Shown here piece by piece: positions 37,318-48,300 of a DNA stretch of 64,000 nt. Made by a program: the position numbers and the translations under genes. Under the pieces are notes generated by a model, which was given only the letters and a program-made list of their open reading frames with translations, did no database searches and was not told where the DNA came from. The stretch is from contig CH002666.1 in NCBI GenBank assembly GCA_000149265.1, positions 479,013-543,012 on the forward strand, read 5' to 3'. The DNA comes from Ciona savignyi. Its lineage: Eukaryota > Chordata > Ascidiacea > Phlebobranchia > Cionidae. Every line of letters begins with the position of its first letter. The first letter of the stretch is position 1.

Positions 37318-38412
37318 ATGACTGACAGTGGATCGGTGGCTTCTTCTATTGTTACTGAGAGCGACAAAAATGCCCGAGCGGATGAAACTGCCTTGGCGTT
37401 TCTCAAAAACATAGATCCAGAGGAACTAGCCCTGTGCTTTTTCCGTGATGAGTTAGTAACAGTTTCCGAGGGCGGAACCACGGTGGGCGAATTCACAGCG
37501 AGTATCGAGAAAGTAACACGAAGTGGCGAAGAATTAATTCTAGTTCACGCAAGCAGCCATGGCAAAGTTGACGACACGCCGATGGGAACAACAATTTCCA
37601 CATATCTGCGCCCGACTGGCTTACAAGTGGTCGAACAGGAACACATAGAGTTCGTGAAAGTACCAGGCCATGAGCTCGAAAAGAAAACTGGAATAGAATG
37701 TGATCCTGAAACCGGAGATCTTACTGTTAAAAGAATAGTTACTCAAGGACATGAGGTTCGAAAATCACAACATCAGTTCAAGGCCGACCAGGTCGCTGGT
37801 TTAGTCACAGAGGGTACAAATTTATTGTTACAGCGGTTGTTTATGCGTCAAGGACTCAGCGGTGAAGTTTGCTTTATCACACTTGACTCTGATTCTGGCC
37901 ATTTGGTAAAAGCTAGTTACCAGCCTCTTCCGGAAAGGAGCCAGAAAGTTGGGAAGAAAGAAATTCAAGTATCAGGGATAGAGCGGCGTGTCGCTTCGGT
38001 TGGCGATATACCCTATACTTGGCAGTCGTTCTTCATGCCGGACGGACACTTGACTATGCGAGTACAGATAGGATCACCCGCCATTGTGACTCTTGAGAAA
38101 GTTCCACGTTTGATCGAGCGGGACATACCAGAGCCGAAGCCGGTTTTTGACAAGAAGAGACTGATGTGGGAAGAGGACATGGAGATGAACTCGCGCTTCC
38201 TTCAGCGGAAGGAAGAGCTCAAGGCCGGCCACGAGCAGTACCTCCGTGGCCACCCAGATGCAACGGCATTAATTGCTGATTTTTTTCAGTTTTTGTTACT
38301 TCGACGTCCAGACGATGTAGTTGGGTTTGCTGCTGAGTTTTTTTCAAGTTTTTCGTCCACTTTTCCAGAAACACCCGCCTATCAACATTCAGGTGCAACG
38401 CTTAATCGTTGA
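37318..38412 (+). CDS. CATIP: CATIP, ciliogenesis-associated TTC17-interacting protein
   Basis: Uninterrupted frame of 364 residues starting at an ATG after an in-frame non-coding leader; vertebrate CATIP is about 387 residues. The first 300 residues form the conserved CATIP body (for example VPGHELEKKTGIECDPETG near 117, and GDIPYTWQSFFMPDGHL). Residues 312-345 (HPDATALIADFFQFLLLRRP and on to EFFSSF) match a RIIa/DPY-30-type dimerisation helix pair that ends in FAAEFF. Known role: partner of TTC17 in actin polymerisation during ciliogenesis. No intron is seen, unlike most neighbours, so an old retrocopy or intron loss is possible. No signal peptide or membrane span. Confidence 0.85.
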   Translation: MTDSGSVASSIVTESDKNARADETALAFLKNIDPEELALCFFRDELVTVSEGGTTVGEFTASIEKVTRSGEELILVHASSHGKVDDTPMGTTISTYLRPTGLQVVEQEHIEFVKVPGHELEKKTGIECDPETGDLTVKRIVTQGHEVRKSQHQFKADQVAGLVTEGTNLLLQRLFMRQGLSGEVCFITLDSDSGHLVKASYQPLPERSQKVGKKEIQVSGIERRVASVGDIPYTWQSFFMPDGHLTMRVQIGSPAIVTLEKVPRLIERDIPEPKPVFDKKRLMWEEDMEMNSRFLQRKEELKAGHEQYLRGHPDATALIADFFQFLLLRRPDDVVGFAAEFFSSFSSTFPETPAYQHSGATLNR

Positions 38413-38876
38413 TAAAAAAAAGTTGTTATTGATTGAATATATATAACATTTCCTTGTGTTTTAATATTCAGTTTCTATTTGCGTTGTACAGCAACACGTA
38501 GCATAGAATGAAGTTGTTCAAACAACGAATAACTAAGTGTCAATCAATCACTTATGTTAAAACTCTAAATCCCTCTCTTTTCGAATCTTTTAAAGCACGA
38601 TTAGTCTTGCTGGGTCGAAACATGATTTTATAATAAAAGTAGCCTATTTACTTTCTAACAAAACAGAATCCGCAAAGTTTATTGTTTCGTTTTATACAAA
38701 CAGTACTACATTTTATCAGGGGCCTCATTTTCAATTAGATAATAATTATTTTATATATAATTATTTTTAACAAATAACAGAAACCACAAGTGTACCCCCC
38801 AGGAGTGCCATGTCTTTTCACACAAGTTTACGAACCTGGGGAGGTCTACGCTTTTATCGTATAAATATATAGGTGA
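38413..38876. other. Short stretch between convergent CATIP and CXorf65-like genes
   Basis: AT-rich, no exon. It must contain the 3' ends of both genes. Confidence 0.6.
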
Positions 38877-40608
38877 TTAAAGGAGTGTTGCTCGGCGGCT
38901 CGTTCTCACGGCACGGTTTCGATACGAGACGAGAGTACTTTGCATCTGAGGAATGTTCTTGCTTCGGTTCGGTGTCCCCACCGATTTCCTTTGGCTCGAG
39001 GCGCTTGCGTCATTTCGCTGATCGGATGGGATCGTATTGCTTTTACACTCTGGAGAATGGAATGAAGAACGCGGTTGATACATTGACTGATTTCCATAAA
39101 AAAGTTCTTAGTAGCATAACGAGGGGTCGTAGTTTACCCGGGTGAAGAATCAAAATACATATTCTAATTAAATTAAGTGGTTGCAAAAATGCTCTTAAAA
39201 ATACACATATTATGCATGTTATTTATTACAGCACAGTCTTTTAAATTAATAGTTTTAAATAAAAGACCTAAGAAGATGCACTAGAGTGAACAGAGAAATA
39301 TATATCTCTTATATATGCCTTATACGCTATAATCCGTTCGATATAGCGGGAGCTTGTCTGCATCTACTTAAATAACCGAGCATATTTGTCGCATCCTGGA
39401 GAGAGGGATTCAGCTCAATATGACAATGTTGAAAAAACAACTTATGTTATTTATCCGCTACCTTTTTGTCTTCGCACAGCAGTTCTCTTTTCAAGAACAG
39501 TTTTGTAAATGCAATAATCAGGATAGAATAGATTGATGTCCCTTAGTAATGGAAAGTAATGAAACTTGGCACCCGAGTGTCTTTCTTTGTTGATCATCTG
39601 AAATTTAGCCAAACTATTACGTAATGACACTTTAGAAAAGTTTACATTAGCGTACCTTTTTCCTTTTAACGTTCATTTTTGCGGATAATTCGAGATTGTT
39701 GGCCTTTATGAAATCTCTATTTGAATATTCTGTACCAGGCAGAGCAATACGCTTTTCCACCAATATGTACGTTTGTGGGACAGTTAAAAAGTTAACTGCT
39801 CTTTCATCATCACGCTGTGAACTGATGTTGGCTAGCAAACCTGTTTTCGTTGGTTAGATAAATAAACAGGAAATATAAGTAATAAAAAATATACCAATAC
39901 AAAGTGCATGACAAGTATTTTATAAACTTGATAAAAACTATCGAGATTTTATACGGGCGGTTGGCCAACAAGGGCTTTACATATTACTCTAGTTGCTGCA
40001 AACGTGAGACTGAGAATATGCTTTTTATAAACAGTTACAGAATACTATGATGTTTTCTGCTATAACGTTTCAAATACCAAACACCACAGATCCAGTGTCT
40101 TTTCGGGAAATCAGCAAGCAATTCAGGGTTAAAGGCAAAGAAAGCGTGGCAAAGCTACGCATAATAGTTTATTTTAGGCCTGCCGGTTAGTCTGCTGGTT
40201 TATTGTGACGCCATTCAAACGAAAGGTTGCAGGTGTGAAACTGGTCGCTAGCTAGTTGGTTGTGTCCTTGGGCAATGCACTGAACGGACATGAACCCAGA
40301 CAATTTATAAGTTATACTAAATAAAAGAACCATATACAACACACTGCAAAAGCTCCGGTAACCCGACTGTGGGCGCGAGGTAATCTTACGATTGCCCGTG
40401 TGTTAACCCCCCCCCCCTTGGTTTTCCCATTCACGGAGATAAACATGAATATTCTATCCTATTTTATACCGGTTTCATCAGTAAGATCGATCCACTGGTC
40501 GAGATGAATCACACACTTTCGCTTGATGGCTTCAATGAGATGCAAGATCTGACAGTCCGGATTAAATATCTCTTCCTGATTGTTTCCATACCGTACGGTT
40601 ATAAACAT
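38877..40608 (-). CDS. CXorf65: CXorf65-like protein
   Basis: Three minus-strand exons, 40470-40608, 39656-39840 and 38877-39086, join in frame to 177 residues (human CXorf65 is about 183). Exon 1 starts MFITVRYGNNQEEIFNPDCQ, continues with a leucine-rich stretch and ends IDLTDETG, the pattern of CXorf65. Exon 2 has FLTVPQTYILVEKR and GTEYSNRDF. Exon 3 is a Ser/Arg-rich tail without a recognised domain; its acceptor (AAATCAG at 39087-39093) keeps phase but is less certain. Function is unknown in any species I can recall. A SINE sits in intron 1 with its tail six bases from the exon 1 donor. The stop of the cysteine-rich exon upstream is only 108 bases away on the same strand. Confidence 0.68.
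40180..40463 (+). mobile_element. SINE family 1 copy in CXorf65-like intron 1
   Basis: Full length, antisense to the gene: head CCGGTTAGTCTGCTGG and tail GAATATTCTATCC. A run of ten C occurs at 40402-40411. Confidence 0.92.
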
Positions 40609-40716
40609 TATGGCGCACAAACAGCTTGAACCTGATACAATGAGTATTTCATAGAACAGCGGTAATAAGAACAACTGCTTTGCTATTTGTTACCGTAACT
40701 GATTTTAGAGCTAACT

Positions 40717-41046
40717 TTAGTCACCTTCTATCTTTTCAATTCGATTGTGTAGCAATGGTATGTTGTTTTTGCCTTTGTGTCGACCTTTCAGTCCGAGTCT
40801 TTGTCCATGTTGCGTAACGTTGTATAGATAGTTCTCTATCCAAACTCGTGGTATTATGTGCGACGTATTTTGTTCGTATGGCGAAAATATTGCTGCACAG
40901 CACATTTTATGACAATACTCAGTACGGTCTTTGCTTATGCGGGTCGCTGCATTCGTCTGCTTTTCATTTTCGAGGAAAAATCTTGCTGAATCGCGTTTCT
41001 TTCCGCACTTTCCACAGCTGTAAACTATCGGAGTTGTATTTTTTTC
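40717..41046 (-). CDS. Cysteine-rich exon, candidate 3' exon of the zinc-finger gene
   Basis: A minus-strand open frame of 109 codons plus stop, preceded by a good acceptor (CCATTCCTGCATACAG). It starts EKNTTPIVYSCGKCGKKRDS, with a CxxC pair that looks like the start of a zinc finger, then RTEYCHKMCC and a basic C-terminus. If the zinc-finger gene at 42831-43541 is spliced at its final TGC codon (donor GTATAA, 42831-42836), phases match and the combined protein would be 344 residues. A second, broken copy of this exon at 44401 shows the reading frame was once worth copying as part of a segment. No known family recognised. Confidence 0.5.
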   Translation of the reverse strand, partial: EKNTTPIVYSCGKCGKKRDSARFFLENEKQTNAATRISKDRTEYCHKMCCAAIFSPYEQNTSHIIPRVWIENYLYNVTQHGQRLGLKGRHKGKNNIPLLHNRIEKIEGD

Positions 41047-41382
41047 CTGTATGCAGGAATGGACACATTGTCTGCATATTGTTTAAACCTGTACTGGCCT
41101 GGTACCAAAACAACGCGTGATATTATAGCGCTGACAACTTAAAACGGTTTAAGCAATAACAATAATATTTATGTCTTAATTTGACAATTTCCGAAAATAA
41201 AGTAGGTTAACTTTATCGAAATTATGTTAGATTACATACTTATGTTAGGATATTAATATAGATAAATAATTAAAATTGATTATAGTTTTATATCTTTGGT
41301 GTAAGTAAACTAACTAATAGACAAAATTAATAAAAAATTACGTAATGTTGTAGGCTATAATCATTAAAAAAAAAACACTGAA

Positions 41383-41684
41383 AACCAGTTAGTCTGGCGG
41401 TCTATCGCGACGCCTTTTAACCGAAAGTTTGCAGATTCGAAACTGGTCGCTAACTAGTCGGTTGTTTGGCAAGGCACTTAACGAACATAGCCTAAACCAA
41501 GCGGATTAATGGGTTTTACTAAATTAAAGGAACGTGTGAATCATACATAACACACTGCAATAGCTACGGTAACCCGACGGTGGGCGCGAGGGGATCTGAC
41601 GACACTTCTTAAAGGAAGTTAAGAAGTGTGTTAACTTCCTTGGTTTACCATTCAAGGGGATAAACATGAATATCCTATCCTATT
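41383..41684 (+). mobile_element. SINE family 1 copy
   Basis: Full length, head CAGTTAGTCTGGCGGTC, box B GATTCGAAACT, tail AATATCCTATCCTATTT. If the zinc-finger gene is spliced to 41046 this copy lies antisense in its intron. Confidence 0.92.
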
Positions 41685-42526
41685 TAAAAAAAGTTAATTT
41701 TAATTTTGCGGGTCTATAAAGTTGCACTCCGGGAAAAAATATCGGGCACACTAAATTTCATGTAAGTTACCGTACGTAATAGTTTCAGTTCGTTTCAATA
41801 ACTTCTATTCGATTTTGCGCGGATAAGACAGCCCCTGACATCGGACAAAATTAATTTAAAATTGGATTGTTAGGTTGCGAGCTGTGATACGTAGAACATA
41901 AAATGCTGAAAATGTTAAATTGTATTTTAAAAGGAAATTGGTGATGATAGTCTAAATTTTGCGTTTTTTATATCTGCCATAAAAGTTTGATTTCGATTTT
42001 AAAGTTCTTCTAAGCGATTTCGGATGAACAAGACACTCCTCTTTAAGGGTTTGGCTTAAAAAAATAATAAAATAGACGGACAAAAACAGGACGTATCTAT
42101 TTTTTCCAAACCGACTCATAAATAGCATTTCTCGCGAATCCAACTCTAAACACGTGACCAATACCACCATACCGGTTTTAATTTTCAAGCCTATTAGCCA
42201 TGTTGCATTGCATATCACTCGAATTTGCCCGAATCCACTTCTCTAAATAAAGTATCTATTGATTTTTGGGATAACGAGCTATCAACGGGACTTAGGTAAT
42301 ACTTTGACTTTACCTTTAAAAGTAGAATATGACGATAATAATTAGGTCGTAGTGTGAACATTTGACTCCAAAGATTATCAATGCCATTAGACCCATTTTG
42401 TTTAACCGGGCGAAAGTGGCTCCAAAACATCTAAAATCAAGTTATCATCTGTTTTTTAGCATTTTGCTAAAGAAACTTTTCTACGAAGTCTAAGGCAAGT
42501 CAAAGCTTAGATAAATGCAGGAAGGG

Positions 42527-42554
42527 ACTCTCTCTCTCTCTCTTTCTCTCTCCG
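42527..42554. repeat. CT-rich microsatellite
   Basis: A run of CT dinucleotides broken by one TTT. Confidence 0.9.
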
Positions 42555-42830
42555 CAATCTGTTACGCAGCGAAACGAGTAATATCTTTTTTGTGAATGAA
42601 CTGTGTTGTTGTTGTATATTCACATTCACCAAGTGTCGTACGTAAAAAATAGATACTTTACTGCGATCAAAATAATTTATTTCTCTTAAACATCAATAAT
42701 TTTATATACAATATTCATATCAAGTTTGAATTGCCACATTTTTTATCAGTGATAAACTTATATTGTTTCGGCGGTACAGGTAGTAGGAAGCCTGTCGATA
42801 TTGTACTAAATAAAAAAGTAACAAAAAAAT

Positions 42831-43541
42831 TTATACGCAGTTAAAACCGTTGTCCGACAAATGGCTCTGGCGGTGCCGTGATAATGAGCTTCTATGAGCG
42901 TAAACTTTTCCACAAATTCTGCAGCTGTTCGCTTTTCTGCACATGAACTTTTCTTCGTGGTGCCTCCAATACGCTCTGTAAACGAAGCTTTTGTTACAGT
43001 ACTGACAACGGTATTCCACTTTGTTTGGCTTGCTGTCTGTCGCTTTAACAGAACCGTCAATCAAATGATCCACTTCGGTTTGAAGTTCACCTGCGCTCAT
43101 ATGAAGGTTGCTGCGAAACTGAGACGTTCTTACTTGCCAAAGCATTTTAGTGAAATATTTTGCCGCGAAGACAGATTCACTTGCTGGTATGTTGTTCGCA
43201 GCTTCATTGTCGTCATCGCCCGAGCTAGTGAGCCGACCCGCCGAAGATGTCAATCTGCCTTTTCGTTCGTTTAAAGACAACAATAGCGACTTTGTGGGAA
43301 CCTTTGTGTAAAGTAAACTCTTACAGTGGTCATCCAACATAAGTTCAGCACCAGTCTGTGGCTTACATCTCGTGCAGAAAAACAAATTTTTCGAGTACAG
43401 TAGAGCAGTCTCCATGGTCATGTCCGTTTGAATTATCTCGTGACACACATAACATATAACACGAAACGAACCAACAACATTGGCGAGTCCTATATTGCCA
43501 AGAATAAGGTCCGGACACTGTTTAGAACTCGACGAATCCAT
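42831..43541 (-). CDS. C2H2 zinc-finger protein
   Basis: Open frame of 236 residues from an ATG at 43541. Residues 30-59 carry two CxxC pairs 22 residues apart (C30, C33, C56, C59), which could bind one zinc ion. Residues 177-227 hold two fingers: a C2HC one (C179, C182, H195, C201) and a standard C2H2 (C207, C210, H223, H227; CRICGKVYAHRSSLSRHRQS). The middle is Ser/Asp-rich. A nucleic-acid-binding regulator is likely, but I cannot assign a family. The frame may end at 42831 or splice at 42837 to the cysteine-rich exon at 40717-41046. It is a true gene candidate because the zinc ligands are regularly spaced and the length is far above chance in AT-rich DNA. Confidence 0.75.
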   Translation of the reverse strand: MDSSSSKQCPDLILGNIGLANVVGSFRVICYVCHEIIQTDMTMETALLYSKNLFFCTRCKPQTGAELMLDDHCKSLLYTKVPTKSLLLSLNERKGRLTSSAGRLTSSGDDDNEAANNIPASESVFAAKYFTKMLWQVRTSQFRSNLHMSAGELQTEVDHLIDGSVKATDSKPNKVEYRCQYCNKSFVYRAYWRHHEEKFMCRKANSCRICGKVYAHRSSLSRHRQSHLSDNGFNCV

Positions 43542-44400
43542 GATGATAGCTTATTCTGCAATTTGCACTGTCTGATCGGATCAATCTGTCAAATGAACAC
43601 TTGTCGAAGGAATCTACAGGAGTTAGTTCGAGGAAGTAGCATGATGGTATTGTTTCCTCACATCCATTTTCCATCAGCTTACCAATACAACACAAAGACC
43701 ATTTCTTTTTAATGACAATACACGAATGAGATTGTTTTTAAAGCGCGATTATTGCTGTTGAGTCAATAAGTGATTTTATTATATAAAAGTAATAAAAAAC
43801 GATTTTATATACTCAGGGAATATGACCTTCGGTGGTTTGACGATTTTAAATGTGTAAAGTAAAAAAATGTAGCGAAATGCAAAGCTACTAGGTAATATTC
43901 AATATTGTTTTCGTGCCACTTTTTTATTAAGTGGGGTTTCACAATTTATGACATGAAAATATTATGTCATTTTATTGCTGTGTTTGGTAAATGGCTAATT
44001 CATGTACAGTACTGTTTAAAAAAAATCTTGTAAGTCGAATACAAGTTGGTATGTTTTGTTCCCCCGTCTTTTATGCTTCGTTGTGTAATTGATTTACTTC
44101 TGGGATTGAAAAATATGAACGATTACATGTGTTTATCCGTTATATTGCAACTCCGTGAAGGCGTGTTCTGTAGTTGGAATTGTAACAGCGAGGCTTCCAC
44201 GGCTCCCAATTCGATTGTAAATGTGTCTTTACGCGCCCGGTCAACCTACGGATTCTAATTGCGTAACGCGTTGCCAATGCTATAATAGTCCATGTCTTAA
44301 TGTACCGGGCAAGTACTGATTTAATCCCTACACAGCACAGTATGTCTAAAATACACAAGAATGAATAAACAGCTCAGATAGTTATCAACCCGTTAAAGCA
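43542..44400. other. Gene-free stretch upstream of the zinc-finger gene
   Basis: No exon or repeat recognised; presumably 5' region of the zinc-finger gene. Confidence 0.5.
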
Positions 44401-44873
44401 GATCGCGGAAAGAAACACGATTCAGCTAGATTTTTCCTCGAAATGGAACCGCAGGCGAATGCAGCGAGTCGTTCGATTTTCGAAGAAAATTGACGAAGAA
44501 GCGGAGATCGTACAGCATATTGTCATGGAATGTGTATCGCGGCAATATCTCTGCTATACAAACAATATATGTTGCACACAATGCAAATGCGCTGAATGTA
44601 GAACTAACTATATGTACAACTTTATGCTGCGTAGACCGTAAATAGTGGGGTTGTGTGGGTTTTTTAAAAAACAATATGACCATTGCTACAAAATCACCGA
44701 AAAAATAACGAGGTAAACCAATTTCGCCTATAAACCACTTACGGTGTAAAGAAGCAACGCAGTTTTTAGCGTACGGTATGAAAACAATTAGGAAGCGATA
44801 TTTAATCTGGACTGTCAGATCTTGCATCTCATTAAAGCCATCAAGCGAAAGTGTGTGATTCATCTTGAATAAT
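44401..44873 (+). pseudogene. Inverted, broken copy of the cysteine-rich exon and CXorf65-like exon 1
   Basis: The plus strand here aligns with the minus strand of about 41010-40497. GKKHDSARFFLEMEPQ matches GKKRDSARFFLENEKQ but then hits a TGA, and later DCQILHLIKAIKRKCVIHLE matches the CXorf65-like exon 1, preceded by an in-frame TAG and followed by TAA. The spacer between the two exons is also partly conserved (CCATTGCTACAAAATC). This is a segmental copy rather than a retrocopy because intergenic DNA is included. A 145-codon open frame on the opposite strand (44426-44863) is a by-product. Confidence 0.82.
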
Positions 44874-44924
44874 TAATCACGTTACTTAACTAAAGATGCT
44901 TTAACTGTTTAAAAATTAAACCAG

Positions 44925-45020
44925 CTGTGTTACCGGTTGGTTAACGCGACAGATACATATACGCAGTCTAACAAAAAAACGGCGTTGCTTTGCTCAGCGT
45001 CTTGCCGGTACTGGTCCGAT
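44925..45020 (+). mobile_element. SINE family 2 copy, degenerate
   Basis: GTGTTACCGGTTGGTTAACG box A region, then ACATATACGC and AAAAACGGCG; the box B end is poorly kept. Confidence 0.6.
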
Positions 45021-46588
45021 TAACCGAAATGTGGGCTGTTATGTTAATAATTTTAGACGCGCTAAAAATATACACCCATTATGGTACCGCACACATTTTC
45101 CACTAACCTGAGCACCGTTGGCAGCTCACAGTTACAGTAACAACTACAGACACAGTAATCCCATTACGCCGTATTCAAAATTCGGCAAGAATCGACAGTC
45201 GAATTAATTTGAATAAACGCTATGACATAACATGATGTCGACTTGTAACAAAGCCAAGTTTACCAAATTGGTTAGCTGCAAAAAAATATAACGGCTAAAA
45301 CATGAAAACGTTTTTCCTGTTGTCATCGCCCAAAATTGACTATGTTAGAACGAATGTGACCCGTACTCGCTGTATTGTCCACTTCGTGTTTTCGTTAACG
45401 AATCCTTTGATAGGCGATTACACAGCAGAGTTCAGAATGGGTGTAGAACGTAAACAAAATTGACGCGGCCGAGGTCAGAAGGTGGTATGACTTTCTACGT
45501 GACTTCACGCGCGGCGCTTCATCAAAAACCGAGACACAAATTGTTTCTTAATTTATTTCGTGTTAGGGTCAAATATTTTTACCCGTACTTTTATCAACAC
45601 GTGTTGTGTAACATGGACGTGAGTTCGTAATTTGGGATATAGAACTGTCTCTGTCTATACGCATACCAAAAGGTACCGTAAAAAATGCTAAAAGGCGGAA
45701 ATAAAAAACAACGGAAACAGGAAATTTAAATAGAAAGGTGGTTGAAGATGCTTTGTAAACAACAATGTCATTAAGGGGTGATTAATAATATTTTTATATT
45801 CCCGTTGTTTTAAACTTTACGCAGTTCCATATCGTTTTTTAGTAATGCCAATTCAACCGCTCCAAAATTATCAGTCGTAACACTTTCAAACTTATAAATG
45901 CTGCCCCGCGACGGGGACTATAAAAAACAATTCAACTTAAGTTCTATGACCGAAACATCCCCCGGCTTTGTTTCGGCGAGCGGAAATGCTAACGACATTG
46001 AGCCACAAGGGAAAGATAGACGTTCTGCGTTGCTACTATGCGTGGGAGCGCAGCGGGATGTCGTTCTAACGGAACTAAACTAAGCAGATTGCAACCCTGA
46101 TCGCAAATCAGGAAATTAGCTTAAACGGATTCCATTCATGGATAGGAAGTTCGGTGTTAATATCACGCATGATCCAGTTAAGTTTCGGTCAAGCCAAATT
46201 TTGTATTTTTACCTTAGTGCCATTTTTAAACAAATTTTCAGTGAAGATGTATATTTTTTGTGCAAAGTACTCGTTATGCGTTATTCTTGTAAGTTATCAT
46301 CACCATATTATTTTAACATATGTTATAAGCGTGTATGCGGGTTTAACTGTTAGACTCTCAAGAAGTGTCAATAACAGATGGAACGAAACCAATGGAAGGT
46401 GTTAGATTTGCAAACGGAACTTTCGCGGCGGGTTTACATCTTTGATGGCGGCGAGGGAACGGAAAACGTTTGGTTAATTGGGCAGCGGGGACGGACGCGA
46501 CGTCCGCTTACCGCGACGACGATCATAATTAGAAACAAAAGGAGAGAAAGCGCAACTGTAACAAAACAACATACGGAAGACAAATGGC
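45021..46588. other. Upstream region of the second Id-like gene
   Basis: No exon supported. Short open frames at 45898-46083 and 46378-46611 lack motifs; the second overlaps the promoter. Confidence 0.5.
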
Positions 46589-46625
46589 CACGTGACCGAA
46601 AAGAAGATTAGCGAGCGTATAAAAG
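46589..46625 (+). promoter_or_regulatory. Core promoter of the second Id-like gene: E-box and TATA box
   Basis: CACGTG at 46589-46594 and TATAAAAG at 46618-46625, followed by a GC-rich initiator region and a short leader to the ATG at 46694. Expected transcription start is about 46645-46655. The order and spacing are textbook for a TATA promoter. Confidence 0.7.
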
Positions 46626-46693
46626 CGGCGCGGGGTTCTCAGTTTGAATCATTCCAGTCTTATCCTCAATTCAGCAACAACCAACCATCCAAA

Positions 46694-47305
46694 ATGGTCA
46701 AATCAGGAAACGTTTTGAAAATGGCGCTCGACCGAAGGTGCATCGCATCGGTGCGATAGTGCCGTTATCCTGCGAGATCAAGGCCGCAGAGAGTTACCCG
46801 CAAACCGCTTGCAAATCGTCAAAGTTGGTGTGAAAGAAAGTCCAATTGCAAGTCCTGTAAAAAACAACGAAGCAGAAGAACTAAGGTAAGAAAGCATTAT
46901 TATATGGAGAGGTTTATTTTACATTAAAGCAAAACATATAGACCTATATTGCGTATTTTTATTTATAAACAAACGTATGTACGTTTAATAAAGTATAGTA
47001 ATATAGCTTAAGATCAGCTCAAAAAATATTGGTCTATAATTTAGCGTTTAGCCACCCATAATCTTGTATCAATAGATGATCACCAATTTATCTTTACATT
47101 TCACAGAACATTATACGCCAAACTTCGGGACATCATACCAAGTTCAAAGTGCAGTAGGACTTCTGATCCCAACCTTGACGTTGTTCTTGGAGCAGTCGGT
47201 TACATAAAAGAGTTGCACGCAATGATCCAACAGAAATTAGAATCAGAAGAAGCTTCGGGCACAAGAACGACAGAAAGTGACATCGAAACGTCGTCAAGCA
47301 CATGA
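46694..47305 (+). CDS. Second Id-like helix-loop-helix protein, first exon frame interrupted
   Basis: Exon 2 (47107-47305) encodes helix 1 RTLYAKLRDIIPSSK, a loop, and helix 2 LDVVLGAVGYIKELHAMI, then an acidic Ser/Thr tail and TGA. The region before helix 1 (NNEAEELR) lacks the basic motif, as in Id proteins. Exon 1 (46694-46885) starts MVKSGN, like the Id-like gene at 31957, but the ATG frame stops at 46757 and the helix-loop-helix frame is shifted by one. Removing a 52-bp GT...AG segment (46738-46789, GTGCATCG...CCGCAG) restores a continuous 112-residue protein reading DRRELPANRLQIVKVGVK; a one-base sequencing error or real frameshift is the alternative. TATA promoter present upstream. Confidence 0.65.
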
Positions 47306-48084
47306 CAGCACATATCATAGCTTCAAAGTTCCATAGGCTTATTGCTATTTATTTTTGGTGAGTTTACAGTCATTTTAACGTAATGAACGCCAGGGTTTTA
47401 AATTTACCTGTATTTTTTATTTTTTTTTATTCAGAATAGAGTTATAACAATGTGTATCTGCAAATCACAAATCCAGACCTACACAAATGGAACTAACTAA
47501 TGTAATCAATACGAGAGAACACCGTATGCACCCGTGCATATATATTGACTTAATAAATAAAATCTATATTTCAATTCTCAGATGAATGAATTCTCGAATT
47601 AAAATCGAAGAGTGCAGTGCGTTCCTTCCGCGGAAGACAGCTCCTACACACTGAACTTTACTATCTCTTGCTTTATTTCTTCTTTGTTTGTGTTGTACTG
47701 AATAAAAAGTGCCTATCTTTGCAATTTGTATTTGTTTGTCAATTTAGATACATGTGTTTTATTCCATGGATAATATAACGACGTGCTGTCTATTTATTTA
47801 TTTTATTTTATTATCGGACTTAGTTTTGAACCCATATTGAGCTCGTCTACAATATCGTCTTTTGTATGTGATTTGGTATTTGTATCGGCCACGTTAACTA
47901 TTCGGGCATACGACCGCACGAAAGGCGTTCTTTTAACATGGGCTATTACAGCGTGTCGCCAATCCGAAATAGCAGTAAATACGGTGTTTGACTTACAGAC
48001 TTACCTAATATTGCCGCCAAATTAACAGTTCTTACATTATTTCTTTCTGTATAGTGTACTAGGTGGCAAATAAAATAATAGAGT

Positions 48085-48300
48085 ATAGGGTATTCATGTT
48101 TAGCCCAGTGAATTGGATAACTCGATGGGCGTTGTTAGATTAACTCACGGCCACCGTCGGGTCACCAGAGTCATAGCATAGTGTTGTGCATTATTAAGAA
48201 GTTCTGGTAAAGTCCGCGAAGTGCCTTGCCCAAGAACACAACCAACCAGGCAGACCAGTAATATCTTCGGCTTAGAGGCGATACATTAATCTTTTCGGTA
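48085..48300 (-). mobile_element. SINE family 1 copy, degenerate
   Basis: TATTCATGTTTAGCCCAGTGA and CAAGAACACAACCAACC blocks remain; the head is eroded. Confidence 0.75.

Noticed and set aside
42894..43274. 126-codon plus-strand frame
   Set aside because: Opposite strand of the zinc-finger gene, whose frame shows regular zinc ligands.
44426..44863. 145-codon minus-strand frame
   Set aside because: It lies antisense to the broken copy of the cysteine-rich and CXorf65-like exons; similarity is on the plus strand.
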